From: CAZWKX01 sp964614095
GTDB lineage: Bacteria; Actinomycetota; Acidimicrobiia; Spongiisociales; UBA11373
Length of the DNA: 11,286 nucleotides
Direction: 5' to 3'
NCBI GenBank assembly: GCA_964614095.1
Contig: CAZTJO010000046.1
Location: 1-11,286 of the forward strand
Shown piece by piece: positions 1 to 7,969 of this stretch. The first letter of the stretch is position 1. Each line of letters starts with the position of its first letter. The position numbers and the translations under genes are program-made. The notes under the pieces were generated by a model. It had not been told where the DNA came from. It made no database searches and saw only the letters and a list, made by a program, of their open reading frames with translations.

Positions 1-226
1 TCGGACTCAGCTCCATGAAAGTGCGGCCCGGGTAGCGGCGATCCTCGTAGATCTCGGCGACGATGTCCGGGGGCAGCAGGCTTGCCACCCTGAACATCTC
101 CCGGCGCGTCTCCATGGAGGAGCCGACAAGGCGAACGAAACCCCTGGCGTCCACCTGGTCCACCAGGCGGGCGGCAACCTCACGCCGCCAGGCCCGCCGG
201 GATCTCGCCTCGGAGACGATCGGCAT
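1..226 (-). CDS. Hypothetical protein, N-terminal 75 residues only (runs off the left edge)
   Basis: A reading frame opens with ATG at 226 and stays open to the window edge, giving 75 codons plus one base. I do not recognise the family. The visible part begins MPIVSEARSRRAW. It is rich in Arg and Glu, has no signal peptide, membrane segment or cysteine motif, and is probably cytosolic and partly helical. The start is supported by GAGGTGA (233-239), a close match to the anti-Shine-Dalgarno sequence, six bases upstream of the ATG. It lies 83 nt after the hydrogenase protease gene on the same strand, so it may be the next operon member or have its own promoter. No function is proposed. The coding call rests on the strong ribosome site, the uninterrupted frame and the absence of a better frame on either strand. 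Confidence 0.6.
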   Translation of the reverse strand, partial: MPIVSEARSRRAWRREVAARLVDQVDARGFVRLVGSSMETRREMFRVASLLPPDIVAEIYEDRRYPGRTFMELSP

Positions 227-259
227 GCGCCCTCACCTCGACGGAATCACACACCTGGG

Positions 260-265
260 ATTGTA
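260..265 (-). promoter_or_regulatory. Possible -10 element for the downstream hypothetical gene
   Basis: On the minus strand this reads TACAAT, one base away from TATAAT, about 34 nt upstream of the ATG at 226. It would give a short leader containing the ribosome site. No convincing -35 hexamer lies 16-18 bases further upstream, so this is only a candidate within the 83-nt gap. Confidence 0.2.
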
Positions 266-285
266 TGTGACGGGATCCCGGCGGC

Positions 286-304
286 CTGGCCTTTTAGCGG
301 CCAG
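286..304 (-). other. Stem-loop in the gap after the hydrogenase protease gene
   Basis: CTGGCC (286-291) and GGCCAG (299-304) form a perfect 6-bp inverted repeat around a 7-nt loop, starting just past the stop codon of the protease gene. No U-run follows on the transcribed strand, so it is not a classical intrinsic terminator. It could protect or attenuate the operon transcript before the next gene. Confidence 0.25.
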
Positions 305-309
305 CGTCA

Positions 310-879
310 TCAGCCGGGGAACGGAGCCGCCGAGGCGAGCGCCACCACCAGATCGACTGCCGACTCGACCGCGGCGGCCACCCCCTCGGTCATCGACCCA
401 CCGATGGTGAGAGTGTCACCCGACTCGACGGCCACTATCACCACGTCGTCCGGCACGGGCTGGCCCAGTTTCCGCGCCACTTCGAGAGCCTCGAAGATCC
501 CCACGTAGTGGGGCGAGCCGCCCGGAACCGTCGCCACCTCCTCCTCCCTGAGCAGGAGAAGGCTGCCCGGCTCCTCAGTGCCCGTGAGCACGGTATCGAC
601 CACAAGGAGCCGCCGCGCCCCAACCACAACATCCATGAGGTAGAGCCCGTACAGCGCAGTCTGCACGATCTCGACCGTGCCGATCTCCGGGTGCTCCACG
701 AGCGTAACCGTCGCCGCCGGGTCCGGGAACTCCCCACCGGCGGCGCCGCCAAGACGCTCAGCCAGGCGCCGACCTACCTCCAGGCCGAAGGCGTCGTCGG
801 CTACGAGGTCGTTGCCCAGGCAGAGCACCCGGACGGGGCGATCGTTGCCGGTTCTGCTACTGCCTGTGGAGGCTTCCAT
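310..879 (-). CDS. [NiFe] hydrogenase maturation endopeptidase (HycI/HyaD/HoxW family)
   Basis: This 189-residue protein belongs to the proteases that clip the C-terminal tail of a [NiFe] hydrogenase large subunit after nickel insertion. The family signature is clear. GNDLVADDAFG (residues 22-32) carries the first acidic nickel ligand, VVDTV (93-97) supplies the central Asp95, and GSPHYVG (121-127) supplies His124, followed by the usual EALEVARKLG helix. By analogy with HybD these three positions contact nickel. Length is slightly above the usual 150-170 because of a polar N-terminal extension of about 15 residues. The ATG at 879 lies inside the 3' end of the large-subunit gene (23-nt overlap), has only a weak ribosome site and is probably translated by coupling. 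Its position directly behind the large subunit, which retains a cleavable tail, identifies its substrate. Confidence 0.93.
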   Translation of the reverse strand: MEASTGSSRTGNDRPVRVLCLGNDLVADDAFGLEVGRRLAERLGGAAGGEFPDPAATVTLVEHPEIGTVEIVQTALYGLYLMDVVVGARRLLVVDTVLTGTEEPGSLLLLREEEVATVPGGSPHYVGIFEALEVARKLGQPVPDDVVIVAVESGDTLTIGGSMTEGVAAAVESAVDLVVALASAAPFPG

Positions 880-2404
880 CAGAATCGCGCTGGAGCGTCG
901 AGATGATCTCGCCGTCGACGCCCCGCACCTGGAGCAGCAAAGGCATGCTGCCGGGCAGGGAGTGAGTGGCGCAGGCGTGACACGGGTCGTAGGCGCGGAA
1001 GGCCATCTCCACCTTGTTGAGAATGCCGTCGGACACCTCGCCTTTCGAAATGAGGCCCTTCGCCGCCTTCTCCACGCTCATGGCGATACGAGCCGAGTTG
1101 TTCTGGGTGGCCACGATGAGATTGGCCTTCTCGATCACACCCCGCTCGTCGGTCTGGTAGTGATGGAACAGCGTGCCCCGGGGTGCCTCGACGACGCCGA
1201 TACCCTCCTTCGGCGTCTCGGTGGGCAGCACCCGCACCTCGGGATCGATCAGCTCGGGATCATCGGCGAGCTCCTTGAGGCGCTCGGCGGCATAGATGAG
1301 TTCGACCACCCGGGCCCAGTGGTTGGCCAGTGTGTGGTGCACCGGACGGCCGCCGAGCGTGGTGAACATCTCCTCGAAAGCCTCCTGGGCCAATGGCGTC
1401 GCCATGCTCTCGGCAACATTGAGCCGGGCCAGAGGAGCCACCGCGAAGATGCCGCTTTCGGCCCCATCGGTGAACCCCTGCCACCCGATGGGCTTCAGGT
1501 AGCAGAACTTCACGTACGACCAGGGCTCTACGTGCTCGGCGACGTAATCGAGGTAGTCGCCCGAGTCGAACAAGGCGTACTCGGCGCCGTCGGGACTCAC
1601 CACACGGATGCGCCCGTCGTAGAAGTTGGGCCGATTCTTTTCGTCGACGAGCCCCATGTAGTAGGTCTGATGGGTGAAAGCGTCGGAGACGATGAGGTCG
1701 ACGTAGGCCTTCTCCGCCAGCACCACATCGCGGAAGAGCTGCAGCGTGAACTTGCCGAACTCGACGGCGTCGGCCGCGGTTTTGGCTATCTCCTTCTGCT
1801 GCTCTGCGGTGACACGTTTGGCCACACCTCCGGGAAGTCCCAGCACGGGATGGATGACCTTGCCGCCGACCATCGAGATGATCTCGCGCAGCCGGCGCCG
1901 CATGGAGATAACGGTACGGCCCGCCTCCTCACCCACCTTGGCAATGACCCCAAGGATGTTCCGGTCTGCGGCGGGGGCTTCAGGACCGACGACAAAATCG
2001 GGGCCGCCGAGGAAGTAGAAGTGCAGGGCGTGGTCCTCGGCCATGAAGGCCGAATACACCAGTTCCCTGATCTTGCGACCGGCGGGGGGCGGCTTCACCT
2101 TGTAGAGATCATCCAGGGTCTTGGTCCCCGCCATGTGGTGGGCGGTGGGGCAGACACCACAGATTCGGGAAGTGATCTGCGGCATGTCCTCGGCGGGACG
2201 TCCCTCAGCGAACTTCTCGAAGCCGCGCAGCTCGGGAATCTGGAAGTAAGCCCGATCGACGTCACCTGCGTCGTCGAGGAAGATGTCGATCTTGCCGTGC
2301 CCCTCGAGACGCGTGATCGGATCGACGGTGATGCGCCGGCGCATGTACGCCGCGTTGGCCCGGTCGGAGGCCTCCTTCAAGATCTTCTTCGTCTCTTTGG
2401 TCAT
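857..2404 (-). CDS. mvhA: [NiFe] hydrogenase large (catalytic) subunit, MvhA-like, group 3c
   Basis: This 515-residue subunit carries the [NiFe] site that splits or makes H2. The N-terminal ligand motif is RICGVCPTAHHMA (residues 80-92, Cys82 and Cys85). The C-terminal motif is DPCHACATH (473-481, Cys475 and Cys478), so all four metal-binding cysteines are present. A 34-residue tail follows His481, the expected site of maturation cleavage, and the matching protease gene is next in the operon. VDPITRLEGHG (27-37) is the typical entry motif. The ATG at 2404 is chosen because the homologous sequence begins just after it and GGAGAG-type ribosome sequence overlaps the mvhG stop; the gap to mvhG is 10 nt. 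Pairing with mvhG, mvhD and hdrA places it in the cytosolic, F420-independent Mvh group rather than the membrane uptake or bidirectional NAD-linked groups. Confidence 0.95.
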   Translation of the reverse strand: MTKETKKILKEASDRANAAYMRRRITVDPITRLEGHGKIDIFLDDAGDVDRAYFQIPELRGFEKFAEGRPAEDMPQITSRICGVCPTAHHMAGTKTLDDLYKVKPPPAGRKIRELVYSAFMAEDHALHFYFLGGPDFVVGPEAPAADRNILGVIAKVGEEAGRTVISMRRRLREIISMVGGKVIHPVLGLPGGVAKRVTAEQQKEIAKTAADAVEFGKFTLQLFRDVVLAEKAYVDLIVSDAFTHQTYYMGLVDEKNRPNFYDGRIRVVSPDGAEYALFDSGDYLDYVAEHVEPWSYVKFCYLKPIGWQGFTDGAESGIFAVAPLARLNVAESMATPLAQEAFEEMFTTLGGRPVHHTLANHWARVVELIYAAERLKELADDPELIDPEVRVLPTETPKEGIGVVEAPRGTLFHHYQTDERGVIEKANLIVATQNNSARIAMSVEKAAKGLISKGEVSDGILNKVEMAFRAYDPCHACATHSLPGSMPLLLQVRGVDGEIISTLQRDSDGSLHRQ

Positions 2405-2414
2405 CAGGCTCTCC

Positions 2415-3395
2415 TCAGCCCTCGAGGGCAGTGGTCTTGCGCCGCCGCAGCGACGAGGCGGGCAGGCTGTACCGATAGAACGTGCCGACCGGATCGGGGA
2501 TGGTGTCAAGCACCTTATCGATGGCTTCGGGATCATTGACCCCGATGGCCGAAGCAACCGCGGAGAGGTACTTGGCGCCCTGGTCGTGCACCTGGCTGGT
2601 CGGCCCAAAACACCCGGTGCAGGGCATGTTGCCTTTTATGCAGAGCGCCCCACAGCCTGCTCGGGTCGCCGGCCCCATACACAGCAGGCCTTGAGCCAGC
2701 AGGCAGGTCCCCTCGTCGGCGAGCACCTGGTGTGGACGCTTGAACTCAACGAAGCTCAGATCCTCGGGTTTGGAGTCGATGCGGGGACATTCGCTGCACA
2801 GGGCCACGTCGGGGGCCAACACCGTGCCCGGTGGAGGGAGATCACCGCTCAGCAGCGTCTTCACCGCGTCGGCGATGATGTTCGGCGTGGGGGCACACCC
2901 GGGAATGGCGTATTCGACGTCGACAACCTGATCGAGGGTGCGAACGGTGTCGAAAAAACCGGGCAGCTCGAGCTCGTGGCCGTCGTCTTGAGACGAAGGC
3001 TGGGGAAACACCCGGTCGGGATTCACCGTACTCGGCGTCTCCACATAGACCCGCTCGAACACCGAACGACGATCCCACATATTGGCCAGCCCGGGAATGC
3101 CCCCAAGATGCGAGCACGACCCAAACGCCACCATCACCTGCGACTTGCGCCGCAGCAGCTCGACCATCTCCTGCTGCTCGGTGGTGCGAATGGCGCCATT
3201 GACAAACGAAGCAAGGATGGAGCCGTCGTCCATGGCCTCGACGTGCTCGCGTTTGAAGTCGAGAGCCACCGGCCAGAACACGATGTCGACGGCGGCGACC
3301 ACGTCGAGGATGGCCTCGGCAAGATCGACCACCGCCTCCTCACATCCACCACACGAAGCGCACCAGTAGAAGGCGACCTTCGGTTTTTCTGTCAC
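2415..3395 (-). CDS. mvhG: [NiFe] hydrogenase small subunit, MvhG-like
   Basis: This 326-residue electron-transfer subunit passes electrons from the [NiFe] site through three Fe-S clusters. Proximal-cluster residues are in CASCGGCEE (Cys15 and Cys18), FGSCSHLGG (Cys94) and PGCAPTP (Cys167). The C-terminal part supplies the other two clusters: CSEC (200, 203) and cysteines 231, 239, 248, 252, 259 and 262. There is no twin-arginine signal peptide, so the enzyme is cytosolic, as in Mvh and unlike periplasmic uptake hydrogenases. The start is GTG at 3395, in a GTGA overlap with the mvhD stop and behind a perfect AGGAGGTGA ribosome site. The 47 codons of open frame upstream lie inside mvhD and have no similarity to hydrogenases. 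Its electrons should flow to MvhD. Confidence 0.94.
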   Translation of the reverse strand: MTEKPKVAFYWCASCGGCEEAVVDLAEAILDVVAAVDIVFWPVALDFKREHVEAMDDGSILASFVNGAIRTTEQQEMVELLRRKSQVMVAFGSCSHLGGIPGLANMWDRRSVFERVYVETPSTVNPDRVFPQPSSQDDGHELELPGFFDTVRTLDQVVDVEYAIPGCAPTPNIIADAVKTLLSGDLPPPGTVLAPDVALCSECPRIDSKPEDLSFVEFKRPHQVLADEGTCLLAQGLLCMGPATRAGCGALCIKGNMPCTGCFGPTSQVHDQGAKYLSAVASAIGVNDPEAIDKVLDTIPDPVGTFYRYSLPASSLRRRKTTALEG

Positions 3396-3883
3396 GCCGT
3401 CACCTCCTCTACTGCGCTCATCGCCTCCAGGTCCTCCTCGGACACCTCGAGCTGGGCCGGGCCCAGCGCCGAAAGCTGCTCGGCCATCTCGTCCATGACA
3501 TCGCGCAGCTTGTCGGCTTCGGCCGCCGAGATCCACTCCAGGCGGAGCCGCTCCTCCTCGAGGCCCAGATCATCGAGAACCCGCTTCAGCATTTTGTAGC
3601 GGCGCAGCGCCTTGTAGTTGCCCTCCTGGTAATGGCAGTCGCCCGGGTGGCAGCCTCCGATGAGCACACCGTCGGCACCCTGGGCAAAAGCGTCGAGCAC
3701 AAACTGAGGGTCGACGCGGCCCGAGCACATGACCCGGATGACACGGGCATTGGGGGCATATTTCATCCGCGACGTACCGGCGAGATCGGCAGCCAGATAC
3801 GTGCACCAGTTACAGAAGAAGGCGACGATCCTGGGCTCATAGCTGTCGGATGACGTCTCGGTCTGCTCGGTCTTCTCAGGCAT
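3392..3883 (-). CDS. mvhD: MvhD-like [2Fe-2S] delta subunit linking hydrogenase to HdrA
   Basis: This 163-residue protein is the small iron-sulfur adaptor that docks MvhAG to HdrA and hands electrons to its flavin. The family cysteines are all present: FCNWCTY (Cys24, Cys27), MCSGRVD (Cys53) and GCHPGDCHY (Cys78, Cys83). The conserved core covers about residues 17-135. It is flanked by a polar N-terminal stretch of some 15 residues and an acidic tail (about 145-160), making it a little longer than typical MvhD. The ATG at 3883 overlaps the end of hdrA by 8 nt. The open frame continues 29 codons upstream, but only within hdrA and without homology. MvhD-type proteins also serve formate dehydrogenase or MetFV complexes. 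Here the adjacent mvhG and mvhA make the hydrogenase the evident donor. Confidence 0.94.
   Translation of the reverse strand: MPEKTEQTETSSDSYEPRIVAFFCNWCTYLAADLAGTSRMKYAPNARVIRVMCSGRVDPQFVLDAFAQGADGVLIGGCHPGDCHYQEGNYKALRRYKMLKRVLDDLGLEEERLRLEWISAAEADKLRDVMDEMAEQLSALGPAQLEVSEEDLEAMSAVEEVTA
3400..3408 (-). promoter_or_regulatory. Ribosome binding site that fixes the mvhG GTG start
   Basis: AGGAGGTGA on the minus strand is a perfect 9-base match to the anti-Shine-Dalgarno sequence. It ends four bases before the GTG at 3395 (seven bases from the GGAGG core). It lies within the last codons of mvhD and supports GTG as the start of mvhG. Confidence 0.75.
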
Positions 3884-5861
3884 GGGCCAGCACCCCCAGG
3901 ATCTCCTCGTATATCTCTTCGTCTTCGAACAGGTTCTGTCGGATCGCTCCCGACGGACAGGCGGCCACACAGGTCCCGCAGCCCTTGCACAGGATCGGGT
4001 TGATCTCGGCCTTACCTTCGACCCGGGAGATGGCGCTGAAGGGGCACAACGGGATGCAGGTCTTGCAGCCGGAGCAGTCCTCAGTCACCACATACGCCGT
4101 GTTCGGGTCCATCTCCACGAACCTGGCATCGATGAGAGCCATCGCCTCAGCGGCGGCGGCGCCCGCCTGCGCCACGGTGTCGGGGATGTCCTTGGGCCCT
4201 TGACAGGCCCCGGCCAGAAAGATCCCGTCGGTGAAGGTGCTCACCGGGGCCAGCTTGGGATGCCGTTCCATGAAAAAGCCGCCGCTGGCACAGGTGATGT
4301 TGAAGGTGCGGCGCACCTCCTCGGCATCGGCCTGCGGCTCGAGGCCGGTGGCCAGCACCACCATATCGACGGGGATCTTGCGCATCCTGCCCAGCAGAGT
4401 GTCCTCGGCCTGCAGCACGACACGCTCGCTATCCCCGCCCTCCGGGTAGACGTCGGCCACCTTGCCCCTGATGAAGTGCACGCCCTCCTCACCGACCCGG
4501 TTGTAGAACTCCTCGAAATCCTTCCCCGGGGTGCGCATGTCGATGTAGAAGTTGTAGATCTCGGCGCCGGTTCTCTCCTTCAACAGGTGCGCCAGCTTCA
4601 GCGAGTACATGCAGCACACCCGGGAGCAGTAGGTGTTCGTGTTCCGGTCACGGCTGCCCACGCAGTGGACGATGCCGATCGATTCCGGCTTGCGACCGTC
4701 GCGCAGCACCACCTGGCCCTCAGTGGGCCCGGAGGAGTTCACCAGGCGCTCCACCTCGAGAGCGGTGTAGACGGCGTCGTACCTTCCATACCCGTAGTAG
4801 GGGATACGTTTGGCGTCGAAGGTCTTGAAGCCGGTGGCGAGGATGACCGTGCCCACATCGACCTCGTCAAAGGTCTCGGTCTGCTGGAAATCGATGGCGT
4901 TGCGATCCGCGCACACCTCGACACACGTCTTCTTGCACTTCCCGGTGCGGAACTCGATGCAGGTATCCGGGTCGATGGTGACTATCTGCGGCACCGCCTG
5001 CGGGAAGGGGATGTAGATCGGCTTGCGCTTGCTGAGACCCAGATTGAACTCATCGGGGGTCTTGCCCCGGCGGAAGACACACACCTCAATACACTCAAGG
5101 CAACCGACGCAGGCTTCCTCGATGATGAACCGGGGCCGGTGACGAACCTTCACCTTGTAGTTGCCCACATAGCCGTCGACCTCTTCCACCTCGGAGTAGG
5201 TCCATAGCGTGATGTTGGGATGCGCTCCCACCTCGGTCATCTTCGGGGTGAGGATGCAGGCGGCGCAGTCGAGGGTGGGGAAGGTCTTGTCGAACTTCGC
5301 CATGTGCCCGCCGATAGAAGGCTCCCTCTCGACGAGGTACACCTTCTTGCCCGCATTCGCCAGGGTCAACGCGGCGTGAATGCCGGCGATGCCGGCGCCC
5401 ACCACCATCACGTCGGGGTTCACGTCGACCTTCTGCCTTTCGAGCGGCTTGTGGAAACGCACCCGGTGCACCGCGGCCCGAATCAAGTCCTTTGCCTTCA
5501 CCGTGGCTTCATCGGTGTCCTCGTGCACCCAGGCGTCGTGCTCCCGGATGTTCACCATGTGGAAGTAGTACGGATTGATGCCGCCTTCTTCGGTGGCCCG
5601 GCGGAACGTCGCCTCGTGCAGGCTGGGAGAACAAGCGGCGACGACAACCCGCTGGAGGTTGTTGTCGCGTATGTCCTGTTTGATGAGCTCCTGGCCCGGG
5701 TCGGAGCACATGTACTTGTAGGTGCGGGCAACCGCGACCCCGCGGAGGCCGCCGGCGAACTCGGCCACGGCCTCGACATCCACGGTGCCTGCGATGTTGG
5801 TGCCGCAGTGGCAGACGTAGACGCCGATCCTGCTGTCGCCGTTCATTGCAGTTTCGCTCAC
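3876..5861 (-). CDS. hdrA: HdrA: FAD and multi-[4Fe-4S] electron-bifurcating subunit
   Basis: This 661-residue protein has full HdrA length and order. The N-terminal domain has VCHCGTN (16-22), YMCSDPGQ (50-57) and ACSPSLHE (76-83). A thioredoxin-reductase-like FAD domain begins with VVGAGIAG (153-160) and contains DCAACILTPKM (198-208). An inserted ferredoxin domain has Cys251/254/257/261 and a less regular set Cys301/309/313/317. HCVGSRD (399-405) and YCSRVCCMYS (411-420) follow, then the second half of the FAD fold. A C-terminal 2[4Fe-4S] ferredoxin has Cys596/599/602/606 and Cys625/628/631/635. HdrA flavin splits electron pairs between ferredoxin and a higher-potential partner. The start is GTG at 5861, in a GTGA overlap with the previous stop, with GGAG upstream. 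An ATG at 5846 is possible but has no ribosome site. HdrB and HdrC are absent from the window; MvhD is immediately downstream. QmoA/B are related but shorter. Confidence 0.95.
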   Translation of the reverse strand: MSETAMNGDSRIGVYVCHCGTNIAGTVDVEAVAEFAGGLRGVAVARTYKYMCSDPGQELIKQDIRDNNLQRVVVAACSPSLHEATFRRATEEGGINPYYFHMVNIREHDAWVHEDTDEATVKAKDLIRAAVHRVRFHKPLERQKVDVNPDVMVVGAGIAGIHAALTLANAGKKVYLVEREPSIGGHMAKFDKTFPTLDCAACILTPKMTEVGAHPNITLWTYSEVEEVDGYVGNYKVKVRHRPRFIIEEACVGCLECIEVCVFRRGKTPDEFNLGLSKRKPIYIPFPQAVPQIVTIDPDTCIEFRTGKCKKTCVEVCADRNAIDFQQTETFDEVDVGTVILATGFKTFDAKRIPYYGYGRYDAVYTALEVERLVNSSGPTEGQVVLRDGRKPESIGIVHCVGSRDRNTNTYCSRVCCMYSLKLAHLLKERTGAEIYNFYIDMRTPGKDFEEFYNRVGEEGVHFIRGKVADVYPEGGDSERVVLQAEDTLLGRMRKIPVDMVVLATGLEPQADAEEVRRTFNITCASGGFFMERHPKLAPVSTFTDGIFLAGACQGPKDIPDTVAQAGAAAAEAMALIDARFVEMDPNTAYVVTEDCSGCKTCIPLCPFSAISRVEGKAEINPILCKGCGTCVAACPSGAIRQNLFEDEEIYEEILGVLAHA

Positions 5862-7969
5862 GGCTGTTCGCTCCTGTCCATGGGTCGGATGACCTCCTCA
5901 ACAAGCTCTATGACATCTTTCACTGTAAGAACGCCTTCAAGACCGGTGGTCTTCACGGCGTCCTGGAACATGACGAGATCCTTCGGGCAGCTGACCACCA
6001 GCGTGTCCACGCCCTTGAGGGCAGCCGCCTCCCGAACCCGGCTCTCCGCCGGCCGCTCTTCGATTCCGGGGGCATCCTCCATCCAGATGCGGCCGCCTCC
6101 GGCCCCGCAGCACAGCGCCCCGGCCCGATTGCGCGGCATCTCGACCACCCGGGCCCCGAGCCCGCGCAGCAACCGCCGCGGCTCCTCGAACACTCCGTTG
6201 TAGCGGCCCAGGTAGCAGGGATCGTGGTAGGTGACCGCGACACCGAGGCGGTGTTCCGGAACCAGGACTCCCCGCTCGACAAAATCGGCGAGAAGTTCGG
6301 TGTAGTGCATCACCACCCCCACACCGGAACCGTTCCCATCGCCGTATTCGCGACGCAGGGCGTGGTAAGTGTGGGGGTCGGTGGTGACGATCTTGGCGTA
6401 GGTGGCGCCTCCGAGCGCCTCGAGGTTCTTCTCCATCTGCATCTCGAATAGGCCCTCTTCGCCGATGCGCCGGACGTCCGTGCCAGCGTTCTGCTCGGCG
6501 TCGTAGAGGATGCCGAAATCAACATCAGCGGCCTTCAATACCCGCGCCATCCCCCTGGTGTTCTCCTGGGTCCGAGGATCGAACGAGGCGTAGTCGCCGA
6601 CAAACCACAAATACTCGACCGGCTCCTTGCGGGCATCCTTGATCTCGAAGGGCAGATCGCGGGTCCAGCGGGCCCGAGCCCGCGGAGAAGTGCCGAAGGA
6701 GTTGCCGTAGCGCATCACGTTCATGAGCGTGCCCTGAATGCCTGCCTCGATCTCACCCTCGGCGACCAGGTAACGGCGCATCTGCAGGATCAGCGGCAGG
6801 TGCTGGATGCCCAGCGGGCAAATGTCGTCGCAAGCAAGGCAGGTGGTGCACGCCCACAGCCACTCCGGCGGTGCCAAGTCGGTCAACACCACCTGAGCAG
6901 TTGCCGTGCCCGGTGCCTCCCGAGGCACCGGCAGCATCCTGGCCGCGCCGGCGCGCAGGCTGAGGATGAGGTCACGCGGCGACAGGGGGAACCCGGCACT
7001 CGTCGCCGGGCAGGCGACATGGCAGCGGCCGCAGCGGATGCAGGCGTCGAGTGTCGCCAGCTCGCCGCGGGTGAGATCGGTGAGATGGGCATACCCTCCG
7101 CTGTCGGTGCCGACGGCGGCGGGAAACGTTCCCACGACCTCGGGTTTGATCGCCAGGCTGTACCAGCCGGCCAGCATGTGCCACGCCTTGGAGACCGGCA
7201 GGTATGCGACGAAGACAAGAGCGCTGATGGCGTGGAACACCCACAGGTACCCATACGCCGCCCCGGCGCCGGCGGAAGAGACCCCGGAGTCTCCCAGCCA
7301 CCCGCTCAACATCCAGCCGGTGAAGGACCACGCCTCAAAGGACGGCTGCTCGGCATGGATACGGAGCCCTTCCAACAGGAACCCACCGATACCGGCGACC
7401 AGCAGCAGCAGCAGGAAGGCGAGATCGTCCAGCCGCAACTTCCGGCCGGCGGGGAAACCCTCCACGTCGTCCCGATCCTCGACCTTCAGCTCCGGAGGCC
7501 GCAGCACCAGGCGCCGGAACATCATCGCCAGCAGCCCAACGATCAGAAGCACTCCGCAGAGGTCGGCCAGCCAGGAGAACACGAGATAAAAACTCCCGTG
7601 CATAAACGTCCACTCCGGGAACAGCGGATGCAGAATGTCGGCATCCACCAGTACCACCAGCGTGGCGATGAACAACCCGGCGAACCCCAGGAATACCGCG
7701 GCGTGGGCCAGTCCGGCAACACGATGGTTGCGCATGATGCTGCGATGGGAGAACACGGACACCACACCGCCCAGGAACCGGCGTATCGAGGGCACATTGG
7801 CCGGATCCTTGCGGCCCGAGTGGTAACGCACCCACTTGCGGCGCACCGCGCCGAAAAACACCACGAGGGTGCTCAGCGCCACCACATAGAACGTCACCTT
7901 GAGCCACACGGGCAAGGTATAGAAGTAGGACCTCGTCTCCTCGGCTGCGTAGAGCATCGCCGTCTCCAT
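5858..7969 (-). CDS. Membrane cytochrome b/Fe-S/CCG fusion, ETF:menaquinone oxidoreductase (EMO)-like
   Basis: This 703-residue integral membrane protein probably moves electrons between EtfAB and menaquinone. The N-terminal third is NarI/HdrE-like, with about five membrane segments (near 22-42, 86-108, 126-150, 182-202, 240-260) and candidate heme b ligands His82, His89, His124, His246 and His264. Two [4Fe-4S] motifs follow, CIRCGRCHVACP (310-321) and CTTCLACDDICP (374-385). The C-terminal HdrD-like part has a normal second CCG half: YHDPC (581-585) and CCGAGGG (620-626). The first CCG half keeps the fold sequence but has Asp458, NAG (495-497) and DPHT (531-534) where relatives have cysteines, and the last motif is CPKD (661-664) rather than CPxC. 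ATG at 7969 overlaps the etfA stop by one base; the open frame continues upstream only as an antigenic shadow inside etfA. Position after etfBA fits the EMO role. DsrK/HmcF-like complexes are alternatives. Confidence 0.85.
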   Translation of the reverse strand: METAMLYAAEETRSYFYTLPVWLKVTFYVVALSTLVVFFGAVRRKWVRYHSGRKDPANVPSIRRFLGGVVSVFSHRSIMRNHRVAGLAHAAVFLGFAGLFIATLVVLVDADILHPLFPEWTFMHGSFYLVFSWLADLCGVLLIVGLLAMMFRRLVLRPPELKVEDRDDVEGFPAGRKLRLDDLAFLLLLLVAGIGGFLLEGLRIHAEQPSFEAWSFTGWMLSGWLGDSGVSSAGAGAAYGYLWVFHAISALVFVAYLPVSKAWHMLAGWYSLAIKPEVVGTFPAAVGTDSGGYAHLTDLTRGELATLDACIRCGRCHVACPATSAGFPLSPRDLILSLRAGAARMLPVPREAPGTATAQVVLTDLAPPEWLWACTTCLACDDICPLGIQHLPLILQMRRYLVAEGEIEAGIQGTLMNVMRYGNSFGTSPRARARWTRDLPFEIKDARKEPVEYLWFVGDYASFDPRTQENTRGMARVLKAADVDFGILYDAEQNAGTDVRRIGEEGLFEMQMEKNLEALGGATYAKIVTTDPHTYHALRREYGDGNGSGVGVVMHYTELLADFVERGVLVPEHRLGVAVTYHDPCYLGRYNGVFEEPRRLLRGLGARVVEMPRNRAGALCCGAGGGRIWMEDAPGIEERPAESRVREAAALKGVDTLVVSCPKDLVMFQDAVKTTGLEGVLTVKDVIELVEEVIRPMDRSEQP

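Noticed and set aside
271..280. Perfect palindrome CGGGATCCCG
   Set aside because: Short GC-rich palindrome next to the stem-loop; no second copy or regulator was seen, so it is likely chance.
63..410. 115-codon plus-strand frame over the left end
   Set aside because: Composition is dominated by Arg, Pro and Ser, typical of a shadow frame, and it conflicts with the minus-strand frame starting at 226 and with the protease gene.
677..2539. 620-codon open frame on the plus strand opposite mvhA
   Set aside because: It mirrors the codon bias of the strongly supported hydrogenase large subunit on the other strand; its translation has no recognisable domain and is rich in His, Gly and Leu as expected of an antisense shadow.
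2283..3599. 438-codon plus-strand frame opposite mvhG
   Set aside because: Antisense to a gene with all expected Fe-S cysteines; no motif and no ribosome site of note.
3882..5207. 441-codon plus-strand frame opposite hdrA
   Set aside because: Antisense shadow in GC-rich DNA; low-complexity His/Gly/Val composition and no family resemblance.
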